Origin: Acidimicrobiales bacterium
GTDB lineage: Bacteria; Actinomycetota; Acidimicrobiia; Acidimicrobiales; AC-14
DNA length: 38,340 nt
Assembly: GCA_025463925.1 (NCBI GenBank)
Contig: JAODBK010000007.1
Location: 1 to 38,340, forward strand
Reading direction: 5' to 3'
Shown in pieces: positions 7,949-14,514 of the stretch (position 1 is the first letter of the stretch; every line of letters starts with the position of its first letter). The notes below the pieces were generated by a model. That model was given only the letters and a program-made list of their open reading frames with translations. It was not told where the DNA came from and ran no database searches. The translations under genes and the position numbers were made by a program.

Positions 7949-8341
7949 CTACGTGAAGAGCGTGCCGTCCTCGCAGAAGCAGAGGTCGTTCCCCCATGGG
8001 TCCACGACGTAGAAGGACCGTTCCCCCCACGGTCGCTCGATCACCTCAGCCGCTGGTTCGCCGTGAACCTGGTACGGAGCGAGAACGCCGAGGCGGCTCG
8101 CCCGCTCGTGTACCGCCTCGATGTCCTCGACGGCGAAATACAGCGACTTGGGTCCGGGGGTCGGCGTCAGCCCGCCCTGGGAGACGTCGAGAAGCGCGAC
8201 GATCGTGCCCCCGCAATCGAAGTAGTGCCGGGCGCCCCGATGACGCTCGCCGTCACCACCGAACAGGTCGCGATACAGCTCGGTCGCGCTCTCCAGGTCG
8301 CCGACTTCGACGGTGACGCGGAACAGCTTCGGGATACTCAT
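7949..8341 (-). CDS. VOC (glyoxalase/bleomycin resistance-like) protein
   Basis: A 130-residue single-module VOC protein: LFRVTVEVGDLESATELYRD, then GARHYFDCGGTIVALLDVS, KSLYFAVEDIEAVHERASR, and the closing ERSFYVVDPWGNDLCFCEDG. Members bind a metal through His/Glu on paired beta-alpha-beta units and act as lyases, dioxygenases or drug-binding proteins; the substrate is unknown. The start ATG at 8341 is preceded by AAAGGA at a good distance and overlaps the stop of the ArsR-like regulator by ATGA. The pair forms one autoregulated operon. A longer frame to 8425 is only read-through of the overlap. Confidence 0.88.
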   Translation of the reverse strand: MSIPKLFRVTVEVGDLESATELYRDLFGGDGERHRGARHYFDCGGTIVALLDVSQGGLTPTPGPKSLYFAVEDIEAVHERASRLGVLAPYQVHGEPAAEVIERPWGERSFYVVDPWGNDLCFCEDGTLFT

Positions 8342-8715
8342 GACGCGGATCCTTTCGTGACGGAACGCCGGCCCGGAGAGCGCCAGATCTGGTTCGTGGC
8401 GGATGTCTCGAGGAACCCAAGCCACCCACTGACGACGCGCTGCAGGTGATCGCGCTCCAGGCGATAGACACAGTTCCGCCCGTCACGCCGAACGCTGACG
8501 ATCCCGGCGGCTTCCAGGACGCGAAGGTGCCGCGTCGTGGTCGGCCAACTGTGACTGAACCGCTTCGCCAGGTATCCGGACGACAGTTCCGGCCCGTAGT
8601 GCGCAAGCAACTGCACGATGTGGCGTCGCGCCTCGTGCGACAACGCGTCGAACACGGTCGCGACCTCATCGAGCGAAGGCGCCCCCCGCCGAGAAACGAC
8701 GTGCGTCGCAGCCAC
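8338..8715 (-). CDS. ArsR-type winged-helix transcriptional regulator
   Basis: A 125-residue regulator. The winged helix reads EVATVFDALSHEARRHIVQLL, then LSSGYLAKRFSHSWPTTTRHL as the helix-turn-helix, and LEAAGIVSVRRDGRNCVYRL as the wing, the usual ArsR/SmtB pattern. There is no cluster of metal-binding cysteines, so it may sense an organic ligand or a VOC substrate. The start is GTG 8715; a near-perfect palindrome lies just 6 bases upstream, so the message may be nearly leaderless and self-repressed. It is coupled to the VOC gene by ATGA. The C-terminal tail (TNQIWRSPGRRSVTKGSAS) is polar. Confidence 0.87.
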   Translation of the reverse strand: MAATHVVSRRGAPSLDEVATVFDALSHEARRHIVQLLAHYGPELSSGYLAKRFSHSWPTTTRHLRVLEAAGIVSVRRDGRNCVYRLERDHLQRVVSGWLGFLETSATNQIWRSPGRRSVTKGSAS

Positions 8716-8720
8716 GACAC

Positions 8721-8736
8721 TTAGCGTACGCGCTAA
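8721..8736. promoter_or_regulatory. ArsR-type operator palindrome
   Basis: TTAGCGTACGCGCTAA has perfect arms TTAGCG and CGCTAA around 4 bases. It lies directly before the GTG start of the ArsR-like gene. Position, symmetry and size fit an autoregulatory operator for an ArsR dimer. Confidence 0.6.
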
Positions 8737-8809
8737 TGATTCCGCGCGCCGAACCCGATCGGGGCGGGTCGATCGATGGACGCTCCGGCGACGTACTGTG
8801 GCGCGCGAT

Positions 8810-9271
8810 ATGAGCTACGTCGTGGACTTCGTCAACGTCTCCACCGTCGGCTTGGAGTCGTCGCCGGTCGCGGCCGCACTGGCAGGCCTGCGGGCGAACG
8901 AGGCCCGCTATTTCAAGAACAAGTACGACCACGTCTTCACGGTCGAACCGGCCGCCAAGGCCAAGAAGGCCATCGACTGGGTGCACCGCATCCTCAAGGA
9001 GGAGCGTGACATCGTCATCGCTTCGCCACCGCTCGAGGCAACGACCTTCCAGGTCGAGAACATCCGATGGACCTACGTGTTCTACGAGAACGGGCTCTCG
9101 ATCAACGTCCTGTATCCGCTCGACGAGTCGAAGCAGCGAGCGGTCGGCTTCAAGCTGTCAGACGGCATGGAGATCCCCGCCGAGCTCGGCGCGTTCAAGT
9201 TCGCGAGACAGAAGTCGAAGCTGGCCGGGACGATTCGCGGCTCGTACTTCGTGATCAAGGGCGAGTACTGA
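8810..9271 (+). CDS. Conserved-looking protein of unknown function (153 aa)
   Basis: The frame from ATG 8810 to TGA 9271 codes for 153 residues of balanced composition with alternating helix and strand: MSYVVDFVNVSTVGLESSP, a charged helix ANEARYFKNKYDHVF, AKAKKAIDWVHRILKEERD, aromatic strands IRWTYVFYENGLSINVLYP, and a basic end FKFARQKSKLAGTIRG. There is no signal peptide, membrane helix or cofactor motif. The gene stands alone between two leftward units. Its start is about 73 bases from the ArsR operator, so that site might also affect it. I do not recognise the family. Codon use matches a real gene. Confidence 0.7.
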   Translation: MSYVVDFVNVSTVGLESSPVAAALAGLRANEARYFKNKYDHVFTVEPAAKAKKAIDWVHRILKEERDIVIASPPLEATTFQVENIRWTYVFYENGLSINVLYPLDESKQRAVGFKLSDGMEIPAELGAFKFARQKSKLAGTIRGSYFVIKGEY

Positions 9272-9346
9272 GCCCTCTCGAGCATCGGATCCGCGCACCG
9301 CTTCGCCCGCGCCGAATCGTCCGGCGACAGGTGCGTCCGGAGCCGG

Positions 9347-10003
9347 TCATCGACGTGTGAAGGTCAGGTGGGTGACGCCGCTCGGTGACGAAACCGCCTC
9401 GATGTCGTAGCGCTCCTCGACGCCCTCGACGCCCTCCCACAGGCGAACGCCGCGCCCGAGCAGGATCGGCACCTGCACGACGTGGAGCGTGTCGATGAGG
9501 CCGGCGGCCAGGAAATCGCGGACGATCGTCGGGCCACCGCCGATGCGAACGTCGCGGTCGCCGGCTGCCTCCCGGGCGAGGTCGAGCGCCTCCTGCGGTC
9601 GGGCGTCGACGAAGTGAAACGTCGTACCGCCCTCCATCTGGATCGACGGGCGCGGGTGGTGGGTGAGCACGAACACCGGCGTGTGGAACGGCGGGTTCGG
9701 CCCCCACCAGCCGCGCCACTCGTCGTCGGTGCCGACATCGGTCCAGGCGCCGGTCTGCGGGCCGAACTTGCCCCGGCCCATGATCTCGGCACCGATGCCG
9801 ATGCCATGGCGTTCGGCGAACGAGTGGTCGACACCAACGGTGCCACCTGACTCGTCGACCATCGAGCGCCAGAATCGGGTGGCGAACATCCACTCGTGCA
9901 GGCGCTTCCCGGCGTGACCGAACGGGGCCTCGAACGTGATGCCATCGCCGGTCCCGAACCCATCCAGGGAGATCGAGAAGTTGTGGACACGGACTTGGGA
10001 CAA
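9347..10003 (-). CDS. Dihydrofolate reductase family protein (RibD C-terminal domain-like)
   Basis: A 218-residue protein of the bacterial DHFR/RibD_C-like group. It opens with VRVHNFSISLDGFGTG, has the central IMGRGKFGPQTGAW and FVLTHHPRPSI, a nucleotide-binding stretch DVRIGGGPTIVRDFLAAGLIDTL, and ends VSSPSGVTHLTFTRR. Such proteins are NADPH-dependent reductases of unknown substrate, often found near regulators or other redox genes. The start is TTG at 10003, which is unusual but is supported by GGAGG five bases upstream. The gene lies downstream of, and in the same direction as, a PPOX stump whose frame runs on inside it. Confidence 0.88.
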   Translation of the reverse strand: MSQVRVHNFSISLDGFGTGDGITFEAPFGHAGKRLHEWMFATRFWRSMVDESGGTVGVDHSFAERHGIGIGAEIMGRGKFGPQTGAWTDVGTDDEWRGWWGPNPPFHTPVFVLTHHPRPSIQMEGGTTFHFVDARPQEALDLAREAAGDRDVRIGGGPTIVRDFLAAGLIDTLHVVQVPILLGRGVRLWEGVEGVEERYDIEAVSSPSGVTHLTFTRR

Positions 10004-10135
10004 TGCTGCCTCCGAGCAGTAGTAGTGCCCTGAAGGCGCGGGAACGCCGGATCCGCGCCGGTCGGGCTCGTCAGAATTGGAATCGAGTCAGGCCGCCAGG
10101 CTCCGTACCCAACGTCACGATCGCCGAGCGCCGCT

Positions 10136-10371
10136 CGATGCTGGAACGAGAACGTACCGTCGAGCCAGACCGCACCCACAGCGGTTACGTGCGGGCTGCC
10201 GTCCTCGTTGACGGTGCACAGCCGCGTGGTACGAGAGTTCATCGCGTCTGGCGCCGGCGCCGAGCCCGACTCGAGCTTGTCGACAACAGCAACCCAGTCC
10301 ACTGGCGGCAGCCCGTCGGCCTCGCCGAGATTGATGATCTCCACAAGAAGCTCCTTCCGCGGCCCGGCCAT
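10136..10371 (-). pseudogene. PPOX-family protein, N-terminal fragment only
   Basis: From ATG 10371 the product reads LGEADGLPPVDWVAVVDKL, then ESGSAPAPDAMNSRTTRL and TVNEDGSPHVTAVGAVWLDG, a clear match in memory to the first 70 or so residues of pyridoxamine 5'-phosphate oxidase-like proteins. After TFSFQ (about 10136) the family match stops abruptly. The frame then continues without homology into the DHFR-family gene as a 335-codon read-through. The remaining half of the split barrel is absent, so the protein cannot fold as the family does. This looks like a deletion that joined a PPOX stump to the region before the DHFR-like gene. Confidence 0.6.
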
Positions 10372-10441
10372 CCTGCCCTATGGCGTCTCGTGGATCAGAC
10401 GTCCAGCGATCGCGAAAGTCATCGCACGTGTGCGGGGTCGT

Positions 10442-10458
10442 AGTGCGAGCTTCGCACT
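10442..10458. promoter_or_regulatory. Inverted repeat in divergent intergenic region
   Basis: AGTGCGA-GCT-TCGCACT is a perfect 7-bp inverted repeat with a 3-base centre. It lies between the PPOX stump (leftward, from 10371) and the VOC gene (rightward, from 10549), about 90 bases before the latter. It could be a regulator binding site; no regulator gene is directly adjacent. Confidence 0.35.
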
Positions 10459-10548
10459 CAACGACACTGGCGCCGGTCGCGAACGGCCACTGTCGGCGCC
10501 TACGGAGAGAGTCCCCGATCCCGGGGTCACGAGCACGGAGGAAACGAC

Positions 10549-10989
10549 ATGTCACACGTACGCCGTTTCGACCACGTTGGCATCACTGTCGCCGACCTCG
10601 ATGCCGCGACGCAGTTCTTTGTCGCGTTGGGGCTGGAAATCGAGGGGAGGACGTTCGTGGAGGGCGAGTTCATCGACACCGTCATCGGCATCCCGGGATC
10701 AAGAACCGAAATCGTGATGCTTCGGCCTCCGGACAACGGGACTCGCGTCGAGCTCTCCTGCTTCGTCCAGCCTGGCTGCGTGCCGGGCTCACCGGCCGCC
10801 ATGGCCAACGAGGTCGGCTTGCGAAGCGTCGCGTTCGAGGTCCATGACCTGGACGCCGCCGTCGACCAGGCGACGTCCGCCGGCTACGGGTTGGTGGGCG
10901 GAATCGGCGAGTACGAGGGCTCTTGGCGGATGGCCTACGTCCGAGGCCCCGAGGGGATCATCGTTGCGCTTGCCCAGCCCATCGGCTGA
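10549..10989 (+). CDS. VOC family protein (glyoxalase-like)
   Basis: A 146-residue VOC protein with the classic start RRFDHVGITVADLDAATQFF, middle IDTVIGIPGSRTEIVML and VELSCFVQPG, and the second module LRSVAFEVHDLDAAVDQATS with RMAYVRGPEGIIVALAQP. His of FDHVGI, and Glu of VELSCF and of GPEGI, are the expected metal ligands; this pattern fits lactoylglutathione lyase/epimerase-like enzymes of unknown substrate. A strong ribosome site (GGAGG, 8 bases before ATG 10549) fixes the start. It is a single gene, convergent with the MarR gene. Confidence 0.88.
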   Translation: MSHVRRFDHVGITVADLDAATQFFVALGLEIEGRTFVEGEFIDTVIGIPGSRTEIVMLRPPDNGTRVELSCFVQPGCVPGSPAAMANEVGLRSVAFEVHDLDAAVDQATSAGYGLVGGIGEYEGSWRMAYVRGPEGIIVALAQPIG

Positions 10990-11165
10990 AGGACTCGTCG
11001 CCCGCACGAACTCTCGCTGCCGCATGACGCGTATCCCCGAAGACACAGCCCCCGTATCACCCAACGCCGGATCAGCGGCAGGGTTCACTCGGGCTCAAGG
11101 TCGGTGGACCAACACCGAGCATTCTGGCAAAGGTCGGGCGATGAGTTCGGGGCCGTCGCGTCGTC

Positions 11166-11624
11166 CTACTTGTCCTCGAGCTGTGCCGCGACGGCCGAGA
11201 GAACTTGCGCGGTTCGTTGCACGGCGGAACCGTCGACGTGGTCAAAGACCCGCTTCCGCACGCTGGCGAGATGCGCCGGCCACGCAGATTTCATCTTGGC
11301 CATCCCCGGCGCGGTGAGCCTTGCGATGTTGCTGCGCCCGTCGGCAGCGCTGCCTCGTTTGGTCACCAAGCCCCTCGACTGGAGGTCACCCACGAGTCGC
11401 GTTGTCCTGCTCGCTGATAGGCCGGTGGCTTCGGCAAGATCAGCCATTCGCAGTTCGCGATTCGGCGCCTCGGAGAGATGCATGAGCATGGTGTATTCGC
11501 TCGCGGTCAGGCCCGCCGACCGGACGAGGTCACTGTCGAGGTGGCGCGGCAAGGTCTTGACGATCCGCATGAGTGCCCGCCACATCACTTCCTCCGACGC
11601 GCTCAGCGGCAAAACCTTCGCCAT
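11166..11624 (-). CDS. MarR family transcriptional regulator
   Basis: A 152-residue MarR-type regulator. Helices SEEVMWRALMRIVKTLPRHL lead into the winged helix LTASEYTMLMHLSEAP, LRMADLAEATGLSASRTTRL (helix-turn-helix) and LQSRGLVTKRGSAADGRSNI (wing with the DGR motif), followed by the C-terminal dimer helices. The frame is open to a TTG at 11684. I choose ATG 11624 because the promoter and operator lie at 11677-11716 and the homology starts after it. MarR proteins usually repress a divergent gene; here that is the truncated LAL ATPase. It is probably self-regulated. Confidence 0.87.
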   Translation of the reverse strand: MAKVLPLSASEEVMWRALMRIVKTLPRHLDSDLVRSAGLTASEYTMLMHLSEAPNRELRMADLAEATGLSASRTTRLVGDLQSRGLVTKRGSAADGRSNIARLTAPGMAKMKSAWPAHLASVRKRVFDHVDGSAVQRTAQVLSAVAAQLEDK

Positions 11625-11676
11625 GCCAGAACCGTCACTTGCTTCTGAACGCAATCCGAGTCCCCACCTACATTTG

Positions 11677-11716
11677 CTTGCCAACGCAAGTATATCGCTG
11701 TAGGTTCCGAATGCAA
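11677..11716 (-). promoter_or_regulatory. marR promoter with overlapping operator
   Basis: Read leftward: -35 TTGCAT (11711-11716), a 16-base spacer, and -10 TATACT (11689-11694). The palindrome CTTGC-GTTG-GCAAG (11677-11690) starts inside the -10 box. A perfect 5-bp inverted repeat placed over the -10 and start region suits autorepression by MarR. Confidence 0.55.
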
Positions 11717-11767
11717 ATGGTCGACATCAACTCCCTCCGAGTGGCCGCGCTCGTGGCCGTCACGTGA
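11711..11767 (+). other. 18-codon frame, possible LysR-gene stump or leader peptide
   Basis: ATG 11711 opens MQMVDINSLRVAALVAVT and stops at TGA 11765-11767, which overlaps the GTG start (11764) of the next gene as GTGA. The peptide resembles the first residues of LysR-type regulators (MxDxxxLRVFVAVA). It may be a deletion stump or a short upstream frame coupled to the ATPase gene. The evidence is slight. Confidence 0.25.
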
Positions 11768-13191
11768 GTCCGGCCAACACAGCAGATCCCCTGGCCGTGG
11801 GCGAGCTGTTGGACGCGAGCGCGCCTGGACTTGTCGGGCGGGAAGCCGAGCTGGAGGCGCTGGGGGAGCTGCTGGCTGCCGCCCGCAACAGCCGCAGCGG
11901 CGTATTGGTCGTCCGCGGGGAGGCGGGGATCGGAAAGTCGGTCCTTCTCGACTCTGTGGCCGACAACGCAGAAGGCTTTTACGTGGCGCGCGTTGCCGGC
12001 GTCGAGTCGGAGATGGAGCTCCCGTATGCGGGGCTGCAACAGCTCTGGCGACCGTTCGTCGACTGCGAACCGTTCCTGCCCGAGCCGCAGCACACCGCTC
12101 TGACGACAGCGTTCGGGCTCAGCGCGGGGCCGCCTCCCGATCGCTTTTTGGTCGGCCTGGCGGTGCTCCAACTTCTCGCCAAGTTGGCCGACCAGCAGCC
12201 CGTGCTGTGGCTCGTGGACGACGCGCAATGGCTCGACCGCGTGTCGGTCCAGACGATCGAGTGCGTCGCCCGTCGTCTGCTCGCTGACCCGATCGTGTTT
12301 CTGATCGCGGCGCGGGACGCTCCCGAGTTCGGGGACTTTGCCGGCCTGCCCGAGCTGCGACTGCTGCCTCTCGGTGACGGCGACGCGGCGGCTCTGCTCG
12401 GCTCGGTCGTAGCCGGCCCTACCGATCCCCGGGTGGTCGAGCGCATCCTCGCCGAAAGTCACGGGAACCCGCTGGCCCTTTTGGAGCTGCCGCGCGCGTG
12501 GACGACCGCGGAACTTGCCGAAGGGTTGGCGGATCCGGGCCAGCTGTCGTCGTTCGGGCCTCTCGAAGACGGATTCGCGCGAAGGCTGCGGTCGCTGCCG
12601 CGGGACGCCCGCCTGTTGTTGACCCTGGCCGCGGCCGAGCCGCTCGGCGACCCCACGCTGCTGTGGCATGCGGCTGAGCGACTCGGGTTGGGCTGGGACG
12701 CGGCGACCTCGGGACTCGTCGAGTTCGGTGTCAAGGTTCGTTTTCGTCATCCATTGGTGCGCGCCGCGGCCCATCGCGAGGCATCAACGCGTGAGCGGCT
12801 CGATGTTCATCGCGCGCTCGCAGAGGTCACCGACCCGATTGTGGATCCGGACCGGCGCGTGTGGCACCTGGCGAACGCGACGGTGACGCAGGACGATGAG
12901 ATCGCCGTTGAACTCGAACGCGCCGCTGACCGAGCCAAGTCACGAGGAGGGCTCCTCGCCGCGTCCGCGCTCTTCGAGCGGGCCGCGCTGTTGACCACGG
13001 ATGCGGCGCGACGCGCCGACCGGACACTGTCGGCTGCCGCCGCCAAACGCGACGTGGGCGCGCTGGACGCGGCCCTGGGGCTGTTGCCGGCCGTCGAAGC
13101 GAACGACGCGTCGGACCAAGGCTTTGCCGAGTATGCGCGCCAAACCGCCGGAGTCCGCACCATTCCTGTGCTCGAACTGACGCGGGCCTAG
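11764..13191 (+). CDS. Truncated LAL (LuxR-family large ATPase) regulator fused to a foreign C-terminal tail
   Basis: The 475-residue product is the N-terminal half of a LuxR-type large ATP-binding regulator: LVGREAELEALGELL, Walker A GEAGIGKS (52-59), Walker B VLWLVDDAQWLD (147-158), then RDAPEF, LAESHGNPLALLELP and RFRHPLVRAA (sensor/arginine region). Such proteins are normally about 900 residues with TPR-like repeats and a C-terminal LuxR DNA-binding domain. Here homology ends near residue 445 (LDAALGLLPAVEA). The last 25 residues (GFAEYARQTAGVRTIPVLEL) look like the C-terminus of a deazaflavin (F420)-dependent nitroreductase of the DDN family. So the DNA-binding part is lost, probably by a deletion joining two genes. 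Start GTG 11764. Confidence 0.75.
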   Translation: MSPANTADPLAVGELLDASAPGLVGREAELEALGELLAAARNSRSGVLVVRGEAGIGKSVLLDSVADNAEGFYVARVAGVESEMELPYAGLQQLWRPFVDCEPFLPEPQHTALTTAFGLSAGPPPDRFLVGLAVLQLLAKLADQQPVLWLVDDAQWLDRVSVQTIECVARRLLADPIVFLIAARDAPEFGDFAGLPELRLLPLGDGDAAALLGSVVAGPTDPRVVERILAESHGNPLALLELPRAWTTAELAEGLADPGQLSSFGPLEDGFARRLRSLPRDARLLLTLAAAEPLGDPTLLWHAAERLGLGWDAATSGLVEFGVKVRFRHPLVRAAAHREASTRERLDVHRALAEVTDPIVDPDRRVWHLANATVTQDDEIAVELERAADRAKSRGGLLAASALFERAALLTTDAARRADRTLSAAAAKRDVGALDAALGLLPAVEANDASDQGFAEYARQTAGVRTIPVLELTRA

Positions 13192-13363
13192 CCCACGCCC
13201 CGAAGGGCCGGCACGCGCGTCACCACGTGACGCCCGGATTCACGTGCGGATCCCGGCAACCGAACTCGTAGGTGGCGGTGTGCACTCCTCGAAATCGGGT
13301 GCCGTCCCCCGCCGAGGCGGCGAGACTACGCGTCCATTGAACCAACCAGCCGACGCATTAGGG

Positions 13364-13888
13364 GTGACGATCCGCAGGGAACGCCCCGGGGACCGAGAAG
13401 CGATCGCGGCTGTCGTCGCAGCTGCATTCGGCTCGAAGGCGGAAGCCGATCTGGTTGACGCCATCCGCTCATCTCCGGAGTACATCGCCGAGCTCTCGCT
13501 GGTCGCCGAATCCCGTGGCGAGGTCATCGGCCACGTCATGGTGAGCTTCACCGAGTTGCTCGACGGCAGCCTGCGCCACCGGATCTTCCATCTCTCACCG
13601 TTGGCGGTGTCGCCGTCGCACCAGCGCCAAGGCGTCGGCTCCGCGCTGGTCGAGGCGGTGATCGTGGGGTGCGAACGGAATGGTGCTCCGTTCGTCGTGC
13701 TCGAAGGTGACCCTCGCTACTACAGCCGACTGGGCTTCGAGCCGTCCGCTCCCCACGGGATCACGATTGACCTGCCAGCTTGGGCGCCGCCGGAGGCCGC
13801 ACAGATCCGGGTCCTTGGTGACTACGACCGATCGATACGCGGACGGGTCGTCTACCCGCCGGCCTTCGACGCCGTCGCCGACCGCTGA
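13364..13888 (+). CDS. GNAT family N-acetyltransferase
   Basis: A 174-residue GNAT protein: VTIRRERPGDREAIAAVVAA opens the fold, followed by YIAELSLVAESRGEVIGHVM, then HLSPLAVSPSHQRQGVGSAL, whose QRQGVG is the acetyl-CoA pyrophosphate loop, and PFVVLEGDPRYYSRLGFEPS. The late DPRYYSRLGF pattern is that of YhbS-like acetyltransferases of unknown acceptor. GTG 13364 is chosen because the fold begins there; the frame is open to 13244 but the extra residues are low-complexity. GGGG just before the GTG is a weak ribosome site. A single gene, convergent with the DUF4395 gene. Confidence 0.85.
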   Translation: MTIRRERPGDREAIAAVVAAAFGSKAEADLVDAIRSSPEYIAELSLVAESRGEVIGHVMVSFTELLDGSLRHRIFHLSPLAVSPSHQRQGVGSALVEAVIVGCERNGAPFVVLEGDPRYYSRLGFEPSAPHGITIDLPAWAPPEAAQIRVLGDYDRSIRGRVVYPPAFDAVADR

Positions 13889-13924
13889 GGTGCATGGGTT
13901 GCATCCCGACATACCGACATCTCG

Positions 13925-14473
13925 TCATCCACTACCACCCTGTGGGAGCCCAAGGCCGATGTTGTTGCACCGCTCGCAGACGTCTTCCGGAACCAGCCCT
14001 GCCTTCATGAGCAGGGCGAAGACCTTGCACCCGAGGCAGTACGCGAACACCGACTCGAGGGTGGCCGCGACCACCAGCAAGCCGAGTACGACATACGCGG
14101 CCCCGCGCAAGCCGAACCCCAGGGCCAACACCGCGGCGGTGACCGAGAAGACCACGCCGACCCCCTGCGCGAAGCGCTTCGGCGGCCCGGCCACGTACTT
14201 CGGTGCGAGGCCCAGACGCGGCGTGATCAGCCGCGTGACCAACTGCCCCAACGGGCTCAGCGTCGGCCCGGTCAGGGCACGTGCGATGAAGCCATAGGCC
14301 AGCACCGCCGTCAGCCACGGCTGGTCGAAGACGATCGTGACCATCGCCAGGACGACGACCCCGCCGGCTACCAGGCGTGCCGACACCTCGTTCACCGGGT
14401 TCGGGAACGAAAACACGGTGTCCACCCAGCCGGAGCGGGTCGACAGATTGCGGGCAGTCGACGCGGTTGTCAT
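13925..14473 (-). CDS. DUF4395 family integral membrane protein
   Basis: A 182-residue membrane protein. A soluble start (WVDTVFSFPNPVNEVSARLV) leads to several hydrophobic helices (VVVLAMVTIVF, LTAVLAYGFIARAL, VGVVFSVTAAVLALGFGL, AAYVVLGLLVVAATLESVFA). The C-terminal segment has two Cys pairs, CLGC and CERC. The GP and P-N-P-V-N-E motifs plus the CLGC end are characteristic of DUF4395, often found with thioredoxin/DsbD- or sulfur-related genes. AGGAGG sits 7 bases before ATG 14473. It follows the secreted-protein gene by 41 bases in one leftward operon. Paired cysteines at the membrane suggest thiol redox or metal handling (inference). Confidence 0.8.
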   Translation of the reverse strand: MTTASTARNLSTRSGWVDTVFSFPNPVNEVSARLVAGGVVVLAMVTIVFDQPWLTAVLAYGFIARALTGPTLSPLGQLVTRLITPRLGLAPKYVAGPPKRFAQGVGVVFSVTAAVLALGFGLRGAAYVVLGLLVVAATLESVFAYCLGCKVFALLMKAGLVPEDVCERCNNIGLGLPQGGSG

Positions 14474-14514
14474 ACGTCCTCCTAGAAGCGCCGCGGCACG
14501 GCGGCATTCCCCAC

